DNA of 64,000 nucleotides, taken from Crocodylus rhombifer. Lineage: Eukaryota; Chordata; Crocodylia; Crocodylidae. The DNA lies in NCBI GenBank assembly GCA_038503035.1, contig JAVSML010024243.1:500647-564646 (forward strand), in the 5' to 3' direction. The translations under genes and the position numbers were made by a program. This document shows positions 35,040-47,892 of this stretch, one piece after another. Numbering within the stretch: position 1 is the first letter of the stretch; each line of letters starts with the position of its first letter. The notes under the pieces are model-generated. The model did not search any database. It had not been told where the DNA came from and was given only the letters and a program-made list of their open reading frames with translations.

Positions 35040-37090
35040 AGAAAAAACCAGCCACTTGCCCCAGCTCCATGGCTGTGTTCTTCCTATGAAGAGTAGTTCC
35101 TGCAGAGACCATGACAATTCCATTTCCAGCTAGCTAAAAGTTCACTTTAAGACTACAGAGCAGCTTAGTGGGATGTGGCATGCAAAGGGAAACAAAGTAC
35201 ATGTATTATTTATTTTGTTCATTTTTGGTAGTATCCATGATATTTTTGGTACCTGCCAATCAGTTCACAAAATACAGGAATTAATTTACTTGTAGGATAC
35301 AAAATGTGCCTTGTTGACATTCAGCCATCAAAAGACAGAAGTAACATAGCATCTAGATGATGATTTCCTGTTTTGTTTTCCATTTTTAATTTTTGTTTGA
35401 TTCAATGCAATATTTTAATGTGATCTAGAAGGTGGTTCCTTGGTTGCAGCTTCCTTTGGATTTTCACATGTGCATAATATTTTATTTTAACTAATTTGCA
35501 CCAGTATCCAAGGTACTTGAGAATGGTAAAGAGCTATTCTTTAACAGCCTACCATTCTATAGAAAAAGGGAGCATACTTCTGGTCTTAACCAAATGCAAC
35601 AGAATAGGATTAACCCATCACTGCTTATCATTTTATTTATTTAAAAGTTTATATTTTTCAGATGTTTTGGGAAAATCCAGTGTAGTTCTACATAGAAAGC
35701 TTTAAAGATGAATTTACCATTTTGAAGCCTGAGGTTGTGAACTATATGTACATGGAAGCTTAACGAGGACACTTCCTCACAGCTTGGTTCAAATATTGAT
35801 TGATTGTGCATACTGCATTAGCTTCTAGTAGCATAAACCATCCTCAGTCCTAAACAGCATTCTTCTCCCTTAAAATTAAGTAAGGGATTTTGCTAGATGA
35901 GATTTTGAAGTTTACTTTTTTTTTTTAGTCTAAAATGTTTCTCTCAGGTGTTGATTTTTTTTCTCTTATACCTTTGGAAATTGATGGGAATCTGATGGAA
36001 ATGCGTGTATTATACTCTTTCAGTTTTGAATAAATCGGTATAATGGTGAAAAAAAAGGTGTAATCCAGAAAACATGATGTCAGTAAGAAGAGGTGTGGGA
36101 TCTACATCACGATCCATGCGGCCCTAAAGGCACAGCAGGGTGGCTGCACACCCTGGGCAACAGCAATTCACAAGGCATTACTGGCAGTCATGGTATGAAC
36201 AGCAACTGCTAACCATTGCCAATTTTTGTGTTCTCCTCCTCCCTTCCCAAAGGTGGTGCCCTGGGCTACTGCCCCAATTATATGCCCCCTCCCTCAGTTA
36301 CTCTTACTATGTGGCCACATTATAAATCAGAGCCTACACAAAAGCAGGGCTTTTTTTAAATGATGTATTTCATTTAGAATGTAAGTTTGATGTATTGTGG
36401 TCATATTTTTTAAACTCACTACCTCTATTTGATCTCCCAACTATAGTGCAAGAAATTAAGTGTCAAAGAAAAAAAATAACTCTAAGTATTCAACATAAAA
36501 CATTCTCTTAAAGTAAATTGTAAATTATATCTTATCTTGAAATTCACAGCTGACATTGGTTAATTATATAAACCATGTGAATTACACAACTAACTGATGA
36601 AAACACAGAATATTCACCATGAATTATTTGAGTGTAAAGTTCAAACAATTATGGTTGAAAATAATTGTTTACAAAGGAAACTGGCAAATAATTTTGAAAA
36701 ATTGATACATTGAGTTTTTAACAATTTACTAGTAAATAATTGAAGAACACAAAGAGGTGAAATTAAACAGATTAATCATTACAATATAATTTATCTCTAT
36801 TAGAAACATATTTAGAAAGAAAAAAAAGAAAAAAAAATTAATCTATGGATGCATTTCTGTACTATATCAGAAATTTGTTATGGCTGTTACAGCTGCTTCC
36901 AGGCACATGCCACCCATCCACTACCACTGAAACTCCAAACCTGGAAATGCAGTGATGAAGACCTTACCTTTAACACCCTGGCTATGAGGTGTTTTAAAGT
37001 GGGGAAGGGAGCATTCACTAATTCTGTTGAAGATGTGGCTTTTTGGAAAGAGAATTCAAGATTTCTTAAAAATAACAAGAGAACACAATT
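35040..37090. other. Unassigned AT-rich sequence
   Basis: No supported gene or named repeat was found. The AT-rich part 36350-36840 has long A and T runs only. Confidence 0.3.
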
Positions 37091-37150
37091 GTAGTCAAAT
37101 GATCAGGACATTTCCCTGGGAGAGAGGAGACCTGGTTTCCAGTTCATATT
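37091..37150 (+). repeat. tRNA-derived SINE head, diverged
   Basis: The text tcaaatgatcaggacatttc followed by ggagacctggtttccagttc resembles a pol III A box and B box (gatcagg ... ggtttccagttcat) spaced as in tRNA-derived SINEs. Only the head region is recognisable. Confidence 0.4.
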
Positions 37151-38655
37151 CCCCAAACTGTTCATACATTTTGCATTATATAGTGGATAACTTGTATTTC
37201 AACTAACAGCAGTGCCCTCTCACACAACAGAAGAAAGTAATAGCTAAACAAAATTATTTTAATACTAGTAACATAGTAATCTCTGTGTTTTGGTATAGAT
37301 ACATATTTTGTACATTTAAACCTAGATAGAGAAACTTACCCAGTACTTCATGTACAGATATGTGAATGCTGAGGGCCTGAAGAGTGGAGAGCTTGCAATG
37401 CTGACACTTCGCAGCCAGGTGAGCTGTTGCGCCTACATCACAGTGTTCCTTCACATTCCCTTAGGCTGCCTGGTGACAGATGGCAGCAGTGCATAGGGCA
37501 GCCCTGACTGACTGACTCAGACCACCCATGTGTTTCCCTGAAGCCCAATGTGGGGATTGCTAGGGGGGAAATTTCTGTTCCCGTCTGCAGTGGTAGAATC
37601 TAGCAGGTGTTACACTGTCTCCCTGGGGCAGGGATGGGGAGATGCTAGAGGACTATGTTCTCTTCTAAGAAAAGCCATGGTATATACGTATATTTGCTGT
37701 CCTAGGAAAAACTCCCTGGTAATGATCTAATCCTGGTTTTCCCCAGGTTATTTTTCTCTGTTAGCCATTTTTACTCTGGGAGAAAAAGTGTGAACAACTG
37801 TATGCTCATGGTTTTCCTGGGAAAGAAGTGATTCTCCCAGGAAAAAAATGAATGTCTATATGAGGCCTAAGTTATGCCCTGGAATATCTCAGCTGAATAG
37901 CTGGAATTAAGAACAAAGTTGTTACTGTACTTCTACGTGCACTTCCTTCAGTATAGTTTTTCTGTGTATGTTTTTCTCCAACTATAGCAACCATTCATGG
38001 TTGAAAAAAAAGGTCTCAAAATGTTTGTTTAGAGCTCACTTCCACATTTTAAAAAGTGTAACTAAATCTAGATCATACTCTATCAACTGTAATCAGCCCT
38101 ATTGTGAAGGGCTATTCAAGATATTTTGGCACAACTAACACTATATCAAGCTAGTTTATATTGTATAACATTAAACCATACCTGCATGATCCAAATACAA
38201 GAGGAAATTGAAAAGCAAAATATTTCAGGCCAGGTAGATTTCTGCATCACCAATTTCTTTGCTTTTATTCTTGATAAGTTCTGATTGACACAGCCATTGC
38301 ACTACTTTTAAAGAAAACAGAATGAATCAAGCATCAGTCTGGAGTTGTACTTTTAAACAGTCAGTGATCTGTAACCAACTGACAGCAACCAACAGTAGAA
38401 TTGAAGGTTTGTTGTAGCTAGCTGGACATACAGAGGGATACATTAATGAGTTCCTTGAATAATTAAATATTCATGTAGTCCAAATTAGGCATGAGGGATG
38501 AAGACAGTCTTGAAAATAATTTACTTTCTCCTTTTTCCTGTCCAGCTCCAGCTCTTAATGTAATTTTGATTCTTAAAAAAATTTATTCCTATTTTGTGTC
38601 TACCATTTACACCTTTTCTTCTAAGATTTTTATGGACCAAACCCTAGGAATTTAA
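37151..38655. other. Unassigned sequence
   Basis: No recognisable feature was found. Confidence 0.3.
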
Positions 38656-38659
38656 TTTT

Positions 38660-39375
38660 TGGTCTCTTCTACACATTACAGGTATTGCTCAATAAACTGG
38701 TTAAACTGGAGACCAGCTACATATGCAAAGGAGCTATCACATAATACATAGTTCCAACCAGTTATAAAGTTAGACCCTGAGAATGAGCTCCAACCTCAGA
38801 AATGTACTGATTGTATAGCTGGCTCCTATCTAGGTTTAAATTGCATGTGTAGAATGGTCTCCCCAGTGGCTGGGAACCCCGTAAGCTGATAGGGCTCCCA
38901 ATCACAGGAGCGCACCATGCCATGCAAGAAAATCCCAGGCTCTGGGGATCATGGCAACAATAATCCCTAGGTCTCTGGGCTGTGAAAAATCCCTGGGGCT
39001 GGAGGATCACTGTAGAGTGATCCCTCCCATCCCATGGATGTGGGAAATCCCTAGGGCCAGAGGATTGCTACAGGGGCAATGTTCCATTCCTGGAGGTTTC
39101 CCACACCCCCAGGGTAGTGGGGATTGCTGCTGTGAGAATCCTCCCCACCCCAGGGATTTACTGCAGCAACAATCCTTCCTCCTTGGGGGTTTCACACACA
39201 TGGGGCACCCCTGTGACTGGGACACTCCCAGCTGAAGTTTGCTTCATGTTGGTGCAGGGGGGAGCCCAGGATCAGAGTCCCCTGCACCAGCAATAAGGTG
39301 CAATGGGATATAATGCATGATCCCACAATTGCCCCTCCTGCCATGCACATGTAGGTGCAATTGTGTAACTCGCAT
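38660..39375. mobile_element. Non-autonomous repeat related to 23785-24301
   Basis: The right end (caccagcaataaggtgcaat ... ccatgcacatgtaggtgcaa) is the reverse complement of the left end of the 23785 element. The middle is a series of degenerate ggatt/aatccctgggg words at about 60-bp spacing (38930-39180), alternating in orientation. It is non-coding; the mini-repeats explain the overlapping ORFs on both strands. Confidence 0.5.
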
Positions 39376-39487
39376 ATTAAATCCTATTGCACCTTTAGCT
39401 AGTAGATGCTGACTTTGTGATAGAAAAAAAATCATTTTCCTATAGATTCTTGAGCAGTTCTTGCATTTTGTCAATTCTGGGTCCAGT

Positions 39488-39794
39488 ATCAAGTGAAGTG
39501 CCCCAGGGGTCAGTCCTGGGGCTGGTTTTATGCAATATATTCATCAATGACCTAGAGAATTGGGTGGAATGCACCCTCAGCAAGTTTGCCGAAGACACCA
39601 AACTGGAGGGTAGAGCTAGAATTCATTGATAAATTGGAGGACTGGACCAAAAGAAATCCCATGAGGTTCAGGAAGGACAAGTGCATGGGATGGAACAATC
39701 CCATGCATTGGTACGGCTGAAGACTCATTGGCTAAGCAGCTCTACAAAAAAATACCTGGAGGTTACAGTGGATTATAAGCTGAATATGAGCTAA
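39488..39794 (+). pseudogene. CR1 RT palm (fragment), altered active site
   Basis: It reads [20 protein letters not shown] and then [12 protein letters not shown]. The catalytic FADD motif is FAED here, so one of the two catalytic Asp is replaced by Glu. The downstream text encodes TRK/ECNNPMHW-like decay and then the DYKLNMS region up to the insertion. Confidence 0.8.
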
Positions 39795-39802
39795 CAGTGG
39801 CC

Positions 39803-40100
39803 ACCTGTAGACCTGCGCAGAGGCTGCTCCTACATCCTGTAATTACAGTGCATTTGAGCAGACTCAGTTGAGTCTGCTGGAGCATGGTAAATTACCATGC
39901 TTCAGCAGATCCAGCATCTTGTGCATCAGTGTCCCCACACTGAAAAATGGTGGCAGGGGCACTTTAATTAAAGCTCATTCGATAAGCTTTAATTAAAACG
40001 CCTCCACCACCACTTTTCAGGGGCACTGATGTGGATGATTCTCCAGGTACTTTAATTAAAGCACCTCCCCATACACTTTTTGAGCTCATGTATAAATACC
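39803..40100. mobile_element. Short TIR element inserted in CR1
   Basis: The element is flanked by cagtggcc (39795-39802) and cagtgtcc (40101-40108), a 7-of-8 direct repeat that fits a hAT-type duplication. Because the termini themselves resemble cagtgg/cactggg, the boundary could alternatively lie a few bases outward. The centre holds ttaattaaagctcattc and gataagctttaattaaa as an inverted pair. It is clearly related to 34560-34892. Confidence 0.7.
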
Positions 40101-40718
40101 CAGTGTCCCCTTTTTGCCAAGAAAGCTAATGGCATACTCAGCTGCATTAGTAAGAGTACTGCCAGCAGATCAAGGCAAGTAATTATTCCCCTTTATTTGG
40201 CACTGGTGGGGCTATATCTGGAGCACTGTGTCCAGTTTTGGGCCTTCCACTACAGAAAGGATGTGGAAAAATTTGTGAGAGTGTAGTGGAGGGCAATGAA
40301 AATGGTTAGAGGGCTGGGGATCATTACTTATGAGGAGAGGCTGAGAGAACTGAGCTTATTTAGTCTGAAGAAGAGAAGATGGAGGTGGGATTTAATAACA
40401 GTGTTCATTAAAGGGTGATTCCAAAGAGGCTGGAGCTAGACTGTTCTCAGTGGTGGCAGAGGACAGAACAAGGAGAAATAAACTCAAGTTTCAGCAAGGG
40501 ATGTTTAGGTTCAATATTAGAAAAAAACTTTTTCACTGGGAGGGAAGTAAAACACTGGAACAGGTCAGTTATGGAATCTCCACCCTTGGCCATTTTTAAG
40601 ACCCTGGTAGACAAAGCCTTGGTTGGGATGATATAATTGGGGACGGTCCTACTTTGAGCTGGGGGTTGGATTAGGTGACCTCCTGATGTCCCTTCCAACC
40701 CTAATTTTCTATGATTCT
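40101..40718 (+). pseudogene. CR1 RT thumb, C-terminus and 3' UTR (fragment)
   Basis: The frames read AKKANGILSCISKSTASRSR, QVIIPLYLALVGLYLEHCVQ and FWAFHYRKDVEKFVRV; then, after a frame break, GSILEKNFFTGREVKHWNRS and ESPPLAIFKTLVDKALVGMI. The 3' UTR follows with gatgtcccttccaaccctaa. Stops and frame changes show loss of function. Confidence 0.85.
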
Positions 40719-41043
40719 GTTAGTAAATACAATAGGCCAGATGCTCCAGTTCCCCTGAGCTTCCATCCAGCCCTGAGTCAGCCACCAACACAGAACCTCA
40801 GTATGACTTTAAGCATGTGCTTACATGCACTGCCAAAAAACACTTCAATATGTACACAAATATTTTGCTGGGTTTTTTGGTTGTAGCCATGTAGGTCTAC
40901 GGACATAGACAGGCAAGGTTCTTTGGGTAGATGTGATATCTTTTATTAGACCGGCTGAGTTGTCAGAAAAAAGTTCTTAGTGAGCTTTCAGGCGCAGTCA
41001 CCCTTCGTCAGGCATAGGGAGTCTCTGCTGTTCTGAGACTCCA

Positions 41044-41440
41044 AGAAATGAGAGAAGCTTCAAGTGTGGCAGGATGTAAATAGGTAGAAATTAGAAAGAC
41101 AAAAGGTAAAGCAGAGAGGGGAGGGGGAAGAGAGCAAGGGGGAAAAAAGGCCGAAGGGAGACATTGCAGTGATAGAATACAAGGTGGAAAAGAGGTTGTC
41201 AGTGAAAAAAATAGTTGGAGATCAGGAAAACAGGAGTGAGAGAAGCTCAAAGTGTGAGAGGATGTAGTGAAAATATAAATAGAAAGGAGAAACAAAAGGT
41301 AAAACGGGGTGAGGGGGCAAGGGGCAGAAAGCAGGGTGGGGAAAAAGGCCAAAGGGAAACATTACAGAGGTTATAATGTAGGGTAAGAAAGAGGCTCTCA
41401 GTGAAGAAGGAAACAGTAGGAAATCAGGGAGACAAAGGGC
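41044..41440 (+). repeat. Two purine-rich tandem units of about 190 bp
   Basis: Unit 1 begins atgagagaagcttcaagtgt and unit 2 begins gtgagagaagctcaaagtgt at about 41233. Both continue with gaggatgta, agaaacaaaaggtaaa, aaaaaggccaaaggg and acattacag. Divergence is moderate. The strand is over 80% purine by eye. Confidence 0.75.
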
Positions 41441-41488
41441 AGAAAAGGAGGGGAGGGGAGGGGAGAAAAGGTGAGGGGGAAAAAAGAA

Positions 41489-41555
41489 TGTAAGAGGTCA
41501 AGTTAGGCAGGTACCTGCTGATTCAACAGGTACCTGCCTGACCTGACCTCTTACA
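41489..41555. repeat. Near-perfect hairpin, 29-bp arms
   Basis: The arms 41489-41517 and 41527-41555 (tgtaagaggtcaag ... ggcaggtacctg) match at 27 of 29 positions around a 9-base loop. Two G:T-compatible changes leave an RNA stem intact. Confidence 0.9.
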
Positions 41556-41560
41556 ATATT

Positions 41561-44500
41561 ATGCCTGGCATGATTGAGGTTATTTGGAGCTTTTCACAGA
41601 TACATGAACCAATCTAGCAGACAAGGTTCAGCATGACCCTTTTTATGTCCTCAGTGACAGGAAGTTGGAAGATAACATGAGAATGCGTATGGTACCATAG
41701 AGAGAATCCTCCTATGTGGGGGCTGGGGAAGAGAGGGCAGAATCTTTGATTAATAATTCAGTGAAATTAGGTTATTTTGAATAGACGAACAACGTATGTT
41801 CCAGTATAAAGTTCTAAGCTAAAGTCAAAAGTGCATGCCTTCTTATTTTAGAAAAATTCTTTAAAAAAAGCTTTAGCTGTTAGGTATAAATGAATCCTTG
41901 AGCTGAGCTAAAACTTCCAAAAGTAGCTAAGTCCCATTTTGAAAACTCTTCTCCACATAGGAGCCCAAGTTCTATTGATTTGAACTTTTAAAAATCCTAT
42001 CAAATGTTTTTAAATAACATCTTAGGTTAACCGAGCCTTAAAAAAAATGAAGTGAGGTCCAAATTCTAAAGTTGTAATAGTTTCTTAGTAAATCATCTTC
42101 TGGTAAAATCATTTCCAGGCTGTGGATGATTATAAAGGCAAGGTCTTAGCTCTGTTGGGGATTGCCCTTATTGTATTAGGGCAGAACTCTGCCAGGAGGA
42201 TTCTGAGGTCACACTAGCTTCAGGCATCGATAAATGCTAAGTTATCAGTAGCTGAACTTTGGGATAATGTATTTTTCAATCCAAGTTATCCATTACTCTT
42301 TCCCAAGAAAAAAAATTGATTCAAATGAATGCACAACTTAAAATGAAACTATTCTTTCTCCAAAAAACTCCGGAAGTGCAATATTTAATTGACTGGTTCT
42401 TAGGGCTTGTTTTTTTCAAATAGAAGTTAGCTGCTAATATCCTGGGAAATTTTGGTGTTAAAGGTCATATTAAACAAAAGGCAAATCTAGAATATTTTAA
42501 GAATCATGAGAAGATGTTTAATGCAGATTTTTTTTTTAAGAGGATATGTGTCACTGCAGGTCATCTCTGAATATTCTTGTTGGGCTTTCTCTGTTGGATA
42601 TGCAATCTCAGCTAAATGTTTTGAAGAAGAGGAATCAAATAAATTGCCCTATTTTGGGTCTTTCTCATCTGTATACAGTTGTGCGGCTCTAGTAGACCTG
42701 AAAATTGCCCAGAGACAAACTTTTAAAAAAATAGAGTGCTTTTGAGGCAGAAAATTGCTTTTCTGCAGTATGGTCTAAAGGACAGGATGTGACAGGAGGA
42801 CAAGAAGTTGTCACCATGTAGCGGTATTGTAAAACATATCTTACATAACAAAGGGAACATTTGCTTCCACATTCTTTCTTACTAAAATAAAAAAAAAGAT
42901 TTAATTGAAATGACATAAGGAGTTTGACTTAAAACAATAAAAAAAAGAAAGCATGTGATTTATAATTAAGACTGGAAGTTCATCTTTAATCTGCCTGTGA
43001 TACCTAGATATTGTCAGGATGTGATATGAAATGTAAGATCATGCAATGCTCGTCAATCCCTTCCAACTCTAGACACACTGGGGGGGGCTCAGAAAGAAAT
43101 ATGAGCCTTAATTCAGTATTGCTTTGTTTTTATATGTTTGTCAAATCCTTAGCATTGCTTGAAATCTGTTGTATTCTAATAAGAAAAGAATGTGCTTTAT
43201 GTCTTTTGATTGGCCCCTTGACATTGTTTGAACATATTTTTGTATGGCTTAATTTTCTGTTTTATAGTAGATTATATGTATAAAATAAAGTGGGGAGGGA
43301 AGGAGAAGAGGGAAGAAATGTGCCATTCATATACTGTGGGATTTGAGGCTCCTGAGGGCCCATTACACATTAATGGGCCAGTTGAGATTTATCAGAGTTT
43401 TGTGTATTAATCTTTATACACATTCGCGTACTATAATTGCTCCTTTGGAGCTGTGATACTATTAGCTGTGAATATGTGCAATATTAACAATAATATGGAT
43501 TTCCATATAACAAAACCATAATGACAAATGGTTATTAAAAATCCATATAAACTATGGCACATGGAAACACTTCCAAAGCCTCAATACCACCATTATTTTT
43601 TTCTTGCAGGGGGGAGGTTGTTTTGTTTTGTTTGTTTTTAATTCTGAAAAGTTTTCGTCCCTACCAAAAAGGAGATTTTTTTAAAAATCTTCAATGAAAA
43701 GACAAACAAAAACAAATGAAAAATTATTTCTCAAAAGCTTGTATAACTGATCTTAAATTATCTGAAAAAAGTAAAACTTTCTTCCTGCTAAAAGAAATGG
43801 TTAGTTATTTTGTTTGGTTTAGTCTTTTAAATATAGTAAAGCATAGGCAGGAATTATTAGGAAATAAATGAAACAATACAGAGCCAAAACACTTTTTTAA
43901 TTCCACTTGTCCTTTTTATTGTGTAATGCCAGAGCAGAACAAGTTTTTTTAGTTTTGCTTCTGCCACTGGATATAAAAGACAACACCCCATCTCTGCCCT
44001 AGTCACTACACTTCCCCAACAATGTGCTGCACTCAGAAGTATCTTAGCCCCAGAGTGTTAAGCAGTCAGTGCAGACATAGCAGTAGGAATCAGAGGAGCC
44101 TTTCCATTTTCACCATACAAGAATTGGCCAGAGAGAAACTGAATGCCCTCAGAGAAGTACTGGACAGTTTCCCCCCCAAAATCCCATCCTCCTTCTAAAG
44201 AAGCAGGATGACAAAACTCATTCTGCTGCTTGCCTACCTAAGGAGATAGGAAGAAAGAATAGCAAAACAATACACGTGGTATTTCCCCACCCCATTGTTA
44301 ACAGCCTCTCTGTAAATAGGTTAGAGAACAATGAACTTTGGAGCTTTCACAAGCTGTATAATAACAGTCAAAATGAAGATTTGCTTGGGATTCTGGAGCT
44401 GAGTCAAACACCAGAACCTCCAAAACAAATGAATCCAGCCTACTGGTTTTGGCTCCAAGGCTCAAGAGAATCAAAACTCATTGAATTTTACATGGCTGTA

Positions 44501-46307
44501 TGTTGTAGCTCCGATACTTTCCTTCCCTATGAGAAAATTTAGTCTGAAAGGGAACTGTGTCTTAGAAACAAAAACAGGTGGTAGAGCCAAAACATACAAT
44601 CTTGTGAATAGCCCATGATGGAGGTGATGTAAAAGAATTAGGACAGATATACATTTTTCATCCTTTAGTTTATTATTTTGAGGCTTTTCTTTCCAAAAAG
44701 AAGATATTCCCCATTACACATTCCCTCCTCTTTCTCATTATTTTTAGGATGTGGTGCACTTGGTGCACCAAAAGGATGCATTTATGGCACAACTCAGGCT
44801 GCCTGTAGGGAGCATGTGAAAGTAAACTTGATAAATTCCTGGAAGCTATGACCACATTTGGATACTTATGTCATGAAGACGTAAAACAGTTTGATAGATA
44901 TAACTTGTGAAATACCAGAATACTAGTACAGAAGGAATGAAAGACCTGCATTTACAATAAAACATATTCATTCATCCATTTATTAATAATCGCTGAACTA
45001 CAACACACATGATTATCAATCCCCACTGCTTTCTGTCAAGAGAATAGAACCACAAGGATTTCTTGATTACGGCAAAAGCATGTATTATTCAGAGTAAAGC
45101 CTTTTTTTAAAGCAGAATTCCTCTATCATTATGCTAATTTTGCACCTTTATAGATAGAACATGGGATTTTTCCCCATGTAATTTAGTGGGTCTTACAATT
45201 CTTCAGCTTCTCTCTTTTCCTTCCTCTGCAAAAGAGAGGGGTTCTGTTATCCACTGCTTTATTGGAAACTGTAAAAAGGGACATATAAAGAGGTATGTCT
45301 ACAAGTGGCAGGCAGTTTGGGACCCACTTTTAGGTTTTTAACAATAACTTGTAGAACCTTGTCTAATAAAAGTATTGTAACTTCTTAACTCAGTGAAAAA
45401 AGAACTTGCCTAATACTGTTTCTATGTAATGCTTGCAACAAAAGCAGTTGGATGAGAGCAGAGTTGATGTGGCTGTAAGCTATCATTGTTTTCTCTTAAA
45501 CCTGGGCTGCTGTGAGTTCCCCAGATGCTGGGCCTATGATCTACCTCGACTTATTCATAAACAGCTGCAAAGAGAACAAATGGAAATAGGTTACTACAAA
45601 CACAGCTTCTGCTTTGTGTCATTTCCACTACAATGTTGGATACTGTGTCTGGGCTATATATGTGATTTTTGCACCTTGTGCATGAAGGACTAGTAAGATT
45701 TTCCCTTGAACTTGCCCAGACCTATTTTAAATGTCATTAAAATAAATTTTAGATACATTAAGTTTTTCTTATAAATATTGCAGTCTCCTTCAACAGCTCT
45801 TCAGTGGCAAGCCATATGGCCCTTTTTAAAGAATGTATAGCCAGAGCACTTATTACTACAGGTGCTTACATGACAGTATAGATTTAACAATACCCATGTA
45901 AAGTAATCTGAGCTCAAAAAATGTGAGAAGCTAAGCATTAATGAAAACTAGTGGAGAAATAGATTAACAGTGCTCTGAACTATTTACCCACCTTATCTAA
46001 TGTGTAGTAAAATAAAAATCTTCTGTTAAATGAAATTAGAGGAAAAAACTGCTTTATTTCATTTTAAGCAAATCCATATGGTCTATTTAACATAGATTGT
46101 TATGATTATTTAATTTTTCTGTTTTAAAGAAAAGCATTTTGTAATTTAAAATGTTTTAAATAAAATGATGTAGAGTGGAGAATTGTACTGTTCTATGTTA
46201 GAGAACCAATTATCCAGTACCATACCTGTCCCATACCTTATTCTCAGTTATGAGACCTAGATGCTAAGCGGTATAAAATATTTTTAAGGAGCACCTGAGC
46301 ATTAGGT
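41561..46307. other. Unassigned AT-rich sequence
   Basis: About 4.7 kb without a recognised repeat or gene. A small palindrome ggcccattacacattaatgggcc is at 43358-43380 region. ORFs of 60-92 codons here have no motif. Confidence 0.3.
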
Positions 46308-47080
46308 CCCACCTACATTATATATTTATGTCATGATTAATGAATTAATCGCAGTATAAATGGGACGAGTGCTGCACGTGCACACAATTTAAGATGCCAT
46401 AAAATAGGAAATGAGCCATAAACATGTTCCACATATTATGTAAAACATTTTTATGGCTGGTTTGTATGGTGCCTTAAATTTAGCATATGGCCAGAGCCAA
46501 CAATCAGCTGATTGTCAGACTCAGGACTCAAATCTCACTGGGGTCTGGAACAGCTCTGGGACCCACAAATCAGCTGATTGTTGACCCAAAGCTGTGGCAG
46601 GAGGGGAAGGGAGCCCAAGGGCTTTACCCAGTGAAGACTTTAAATTTCATATCTGCCAGCTCTGGGATTTCCCCATGCCCAGCAGCCTGGCCAGACCTGC
46701 TGAGAATAGGGTTTAAATCCCCTGACAAGGAAAGTCTCTCACCATGCTAGAAAGTTCTGGTTCATTGCACCAGCATCCTAGCCAGAGCTGCCTTGTCTGC
46801 CCTGGCAGTCCTAGGTGAGCCAGACCCAGAACTGTACAGAGATGGGGTTGATTTTCAAACCTAGTCCCCAGTCAGTCCTGGGTGTCAAACCAAATTAGCA
46901 ACTGTCTGGCTGGGGCCAACAACCAGCTACAGCATCCTGCTTTGAACTTGCAAGTGCAAGGACAGCCTGGAATAATTCTCTGATCTCCAGTCCCAAACCC
47001 ACATCACCTGCTATGCACATGTGTTGGTATCAAAGATCAGATTCCATTGCACCATTAAATGAACATGTGCCCTAGGTTTG
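46308..47080. mobile_element. Probable non-autonomous repeat
   Basis: A GC-rich middle (46480-46990) is bounded by AT-rich ends. The right end, tatgcacatgtgttgg and cagattccattgcacca, resembles the terminal words of the 23785 and 38660 repeats. Internally, caatcagctgattgt occurs twice (46500 and 46568), itself a palindrome. It is likely another member or relative of that family. Confidence 0.4.
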
Positions 47081-47892
47081 CAAAAACTATTACAGGAATG
47101 TCACTGACCTATTCTTCTGATAGATCTTATCTGCTTTGCCCTTACAAATGTCACTGAACAGGATTCTTTAGTTTGCTGTATCCACTTTATGTGCCTCCTG
47201 CCTTCTCCCTGGAATAGAATTGAAAATTGGACCAAGACCTGTCTTGCTGCAGTCTGCACAGCTGTATTAGTTTGGGACTTGGAACTAGATTCTGGAGCCC
47301 GTTCCCCTTCTATATTTTGAGTACAGTTCAAGCATAATAGAAGACTGGAACTATTTCCTCTTGGCTTATCAATAGTATGGGACATTTGACCATGTTTAAA
47401 CACTAATGAAAACGCATTGTAATAATACCATTAACCAAATTAACTTTCATAATACTTTAGCCAACCCAGGCAGAAGTAGAGTCTGTTTCACAGAGCCAAT
47501 ACCAAAGCAGCACAAATGTACTTTCTTAGGTCTTCAAGGCTAGGGACAGACATTTATAAAGCCTGAGCCTGAATTGATTCAATCTTTGCAGGTTAGTCCA
47601 ACCTGGCTAGGATAAATCAGTTTTGTAACCAGACAGACATCCCAGAAATGCAGGCACATGCCTGTAGTGGCTCCGGCTAGAAGTTGGGGAGTGCTAGAGC
47701 AATCTTTACAGCTGCTGTTCCAAGTTGTGTCCCTTGCTGTTGTAGCCCTTACAGGTGCTGCATCATTGTTAAAGAACTCAGGTTTTTCCAAGCTATAATT
47801 CCTTCCATCCTGTGACATCCCTTATAGCATGTTCTTTGAATGTGACAGGAGGTCTCATACAGTAGAAATTTTTACTCTGTGTCAGGACTTAA

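Larger units (their letters stand above)
39488..40718 (+). mobile_element. CR1 retrotransposon split by a DNA element
   Basis: A plus-strand CR1, 5'-truncated in the RT palm and ending at aattttctatgattct, a third type of CR1 3' tail in this window. The 298-bp element at 39803-40100 interrupts it inside the RT thumb. The two halves join in the CR1 order: CNMSQQ-like sequence, then AKKANGILSCISKSTASRSR. Several frame breaks show it is older than the 6771 copy. Confidence 0.9.
40876..41560. repeat. Interspersed repeat: arm, purine-rich tandem body, hairpin
   Basis: The first part (40876-41030) carries gtagccatgtaggtctac, gatatcttttattagacc and cacccttcgtcaggcata, matching the arms of the 447-775 foldback repeat. 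It is followed by a strongly purine-rich body of two tandem units and then a hairpin (separate entries). The three parts look like one element, since the same order is not broken by foreign sequence. No coding function is seen. Confidence 0.6.
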
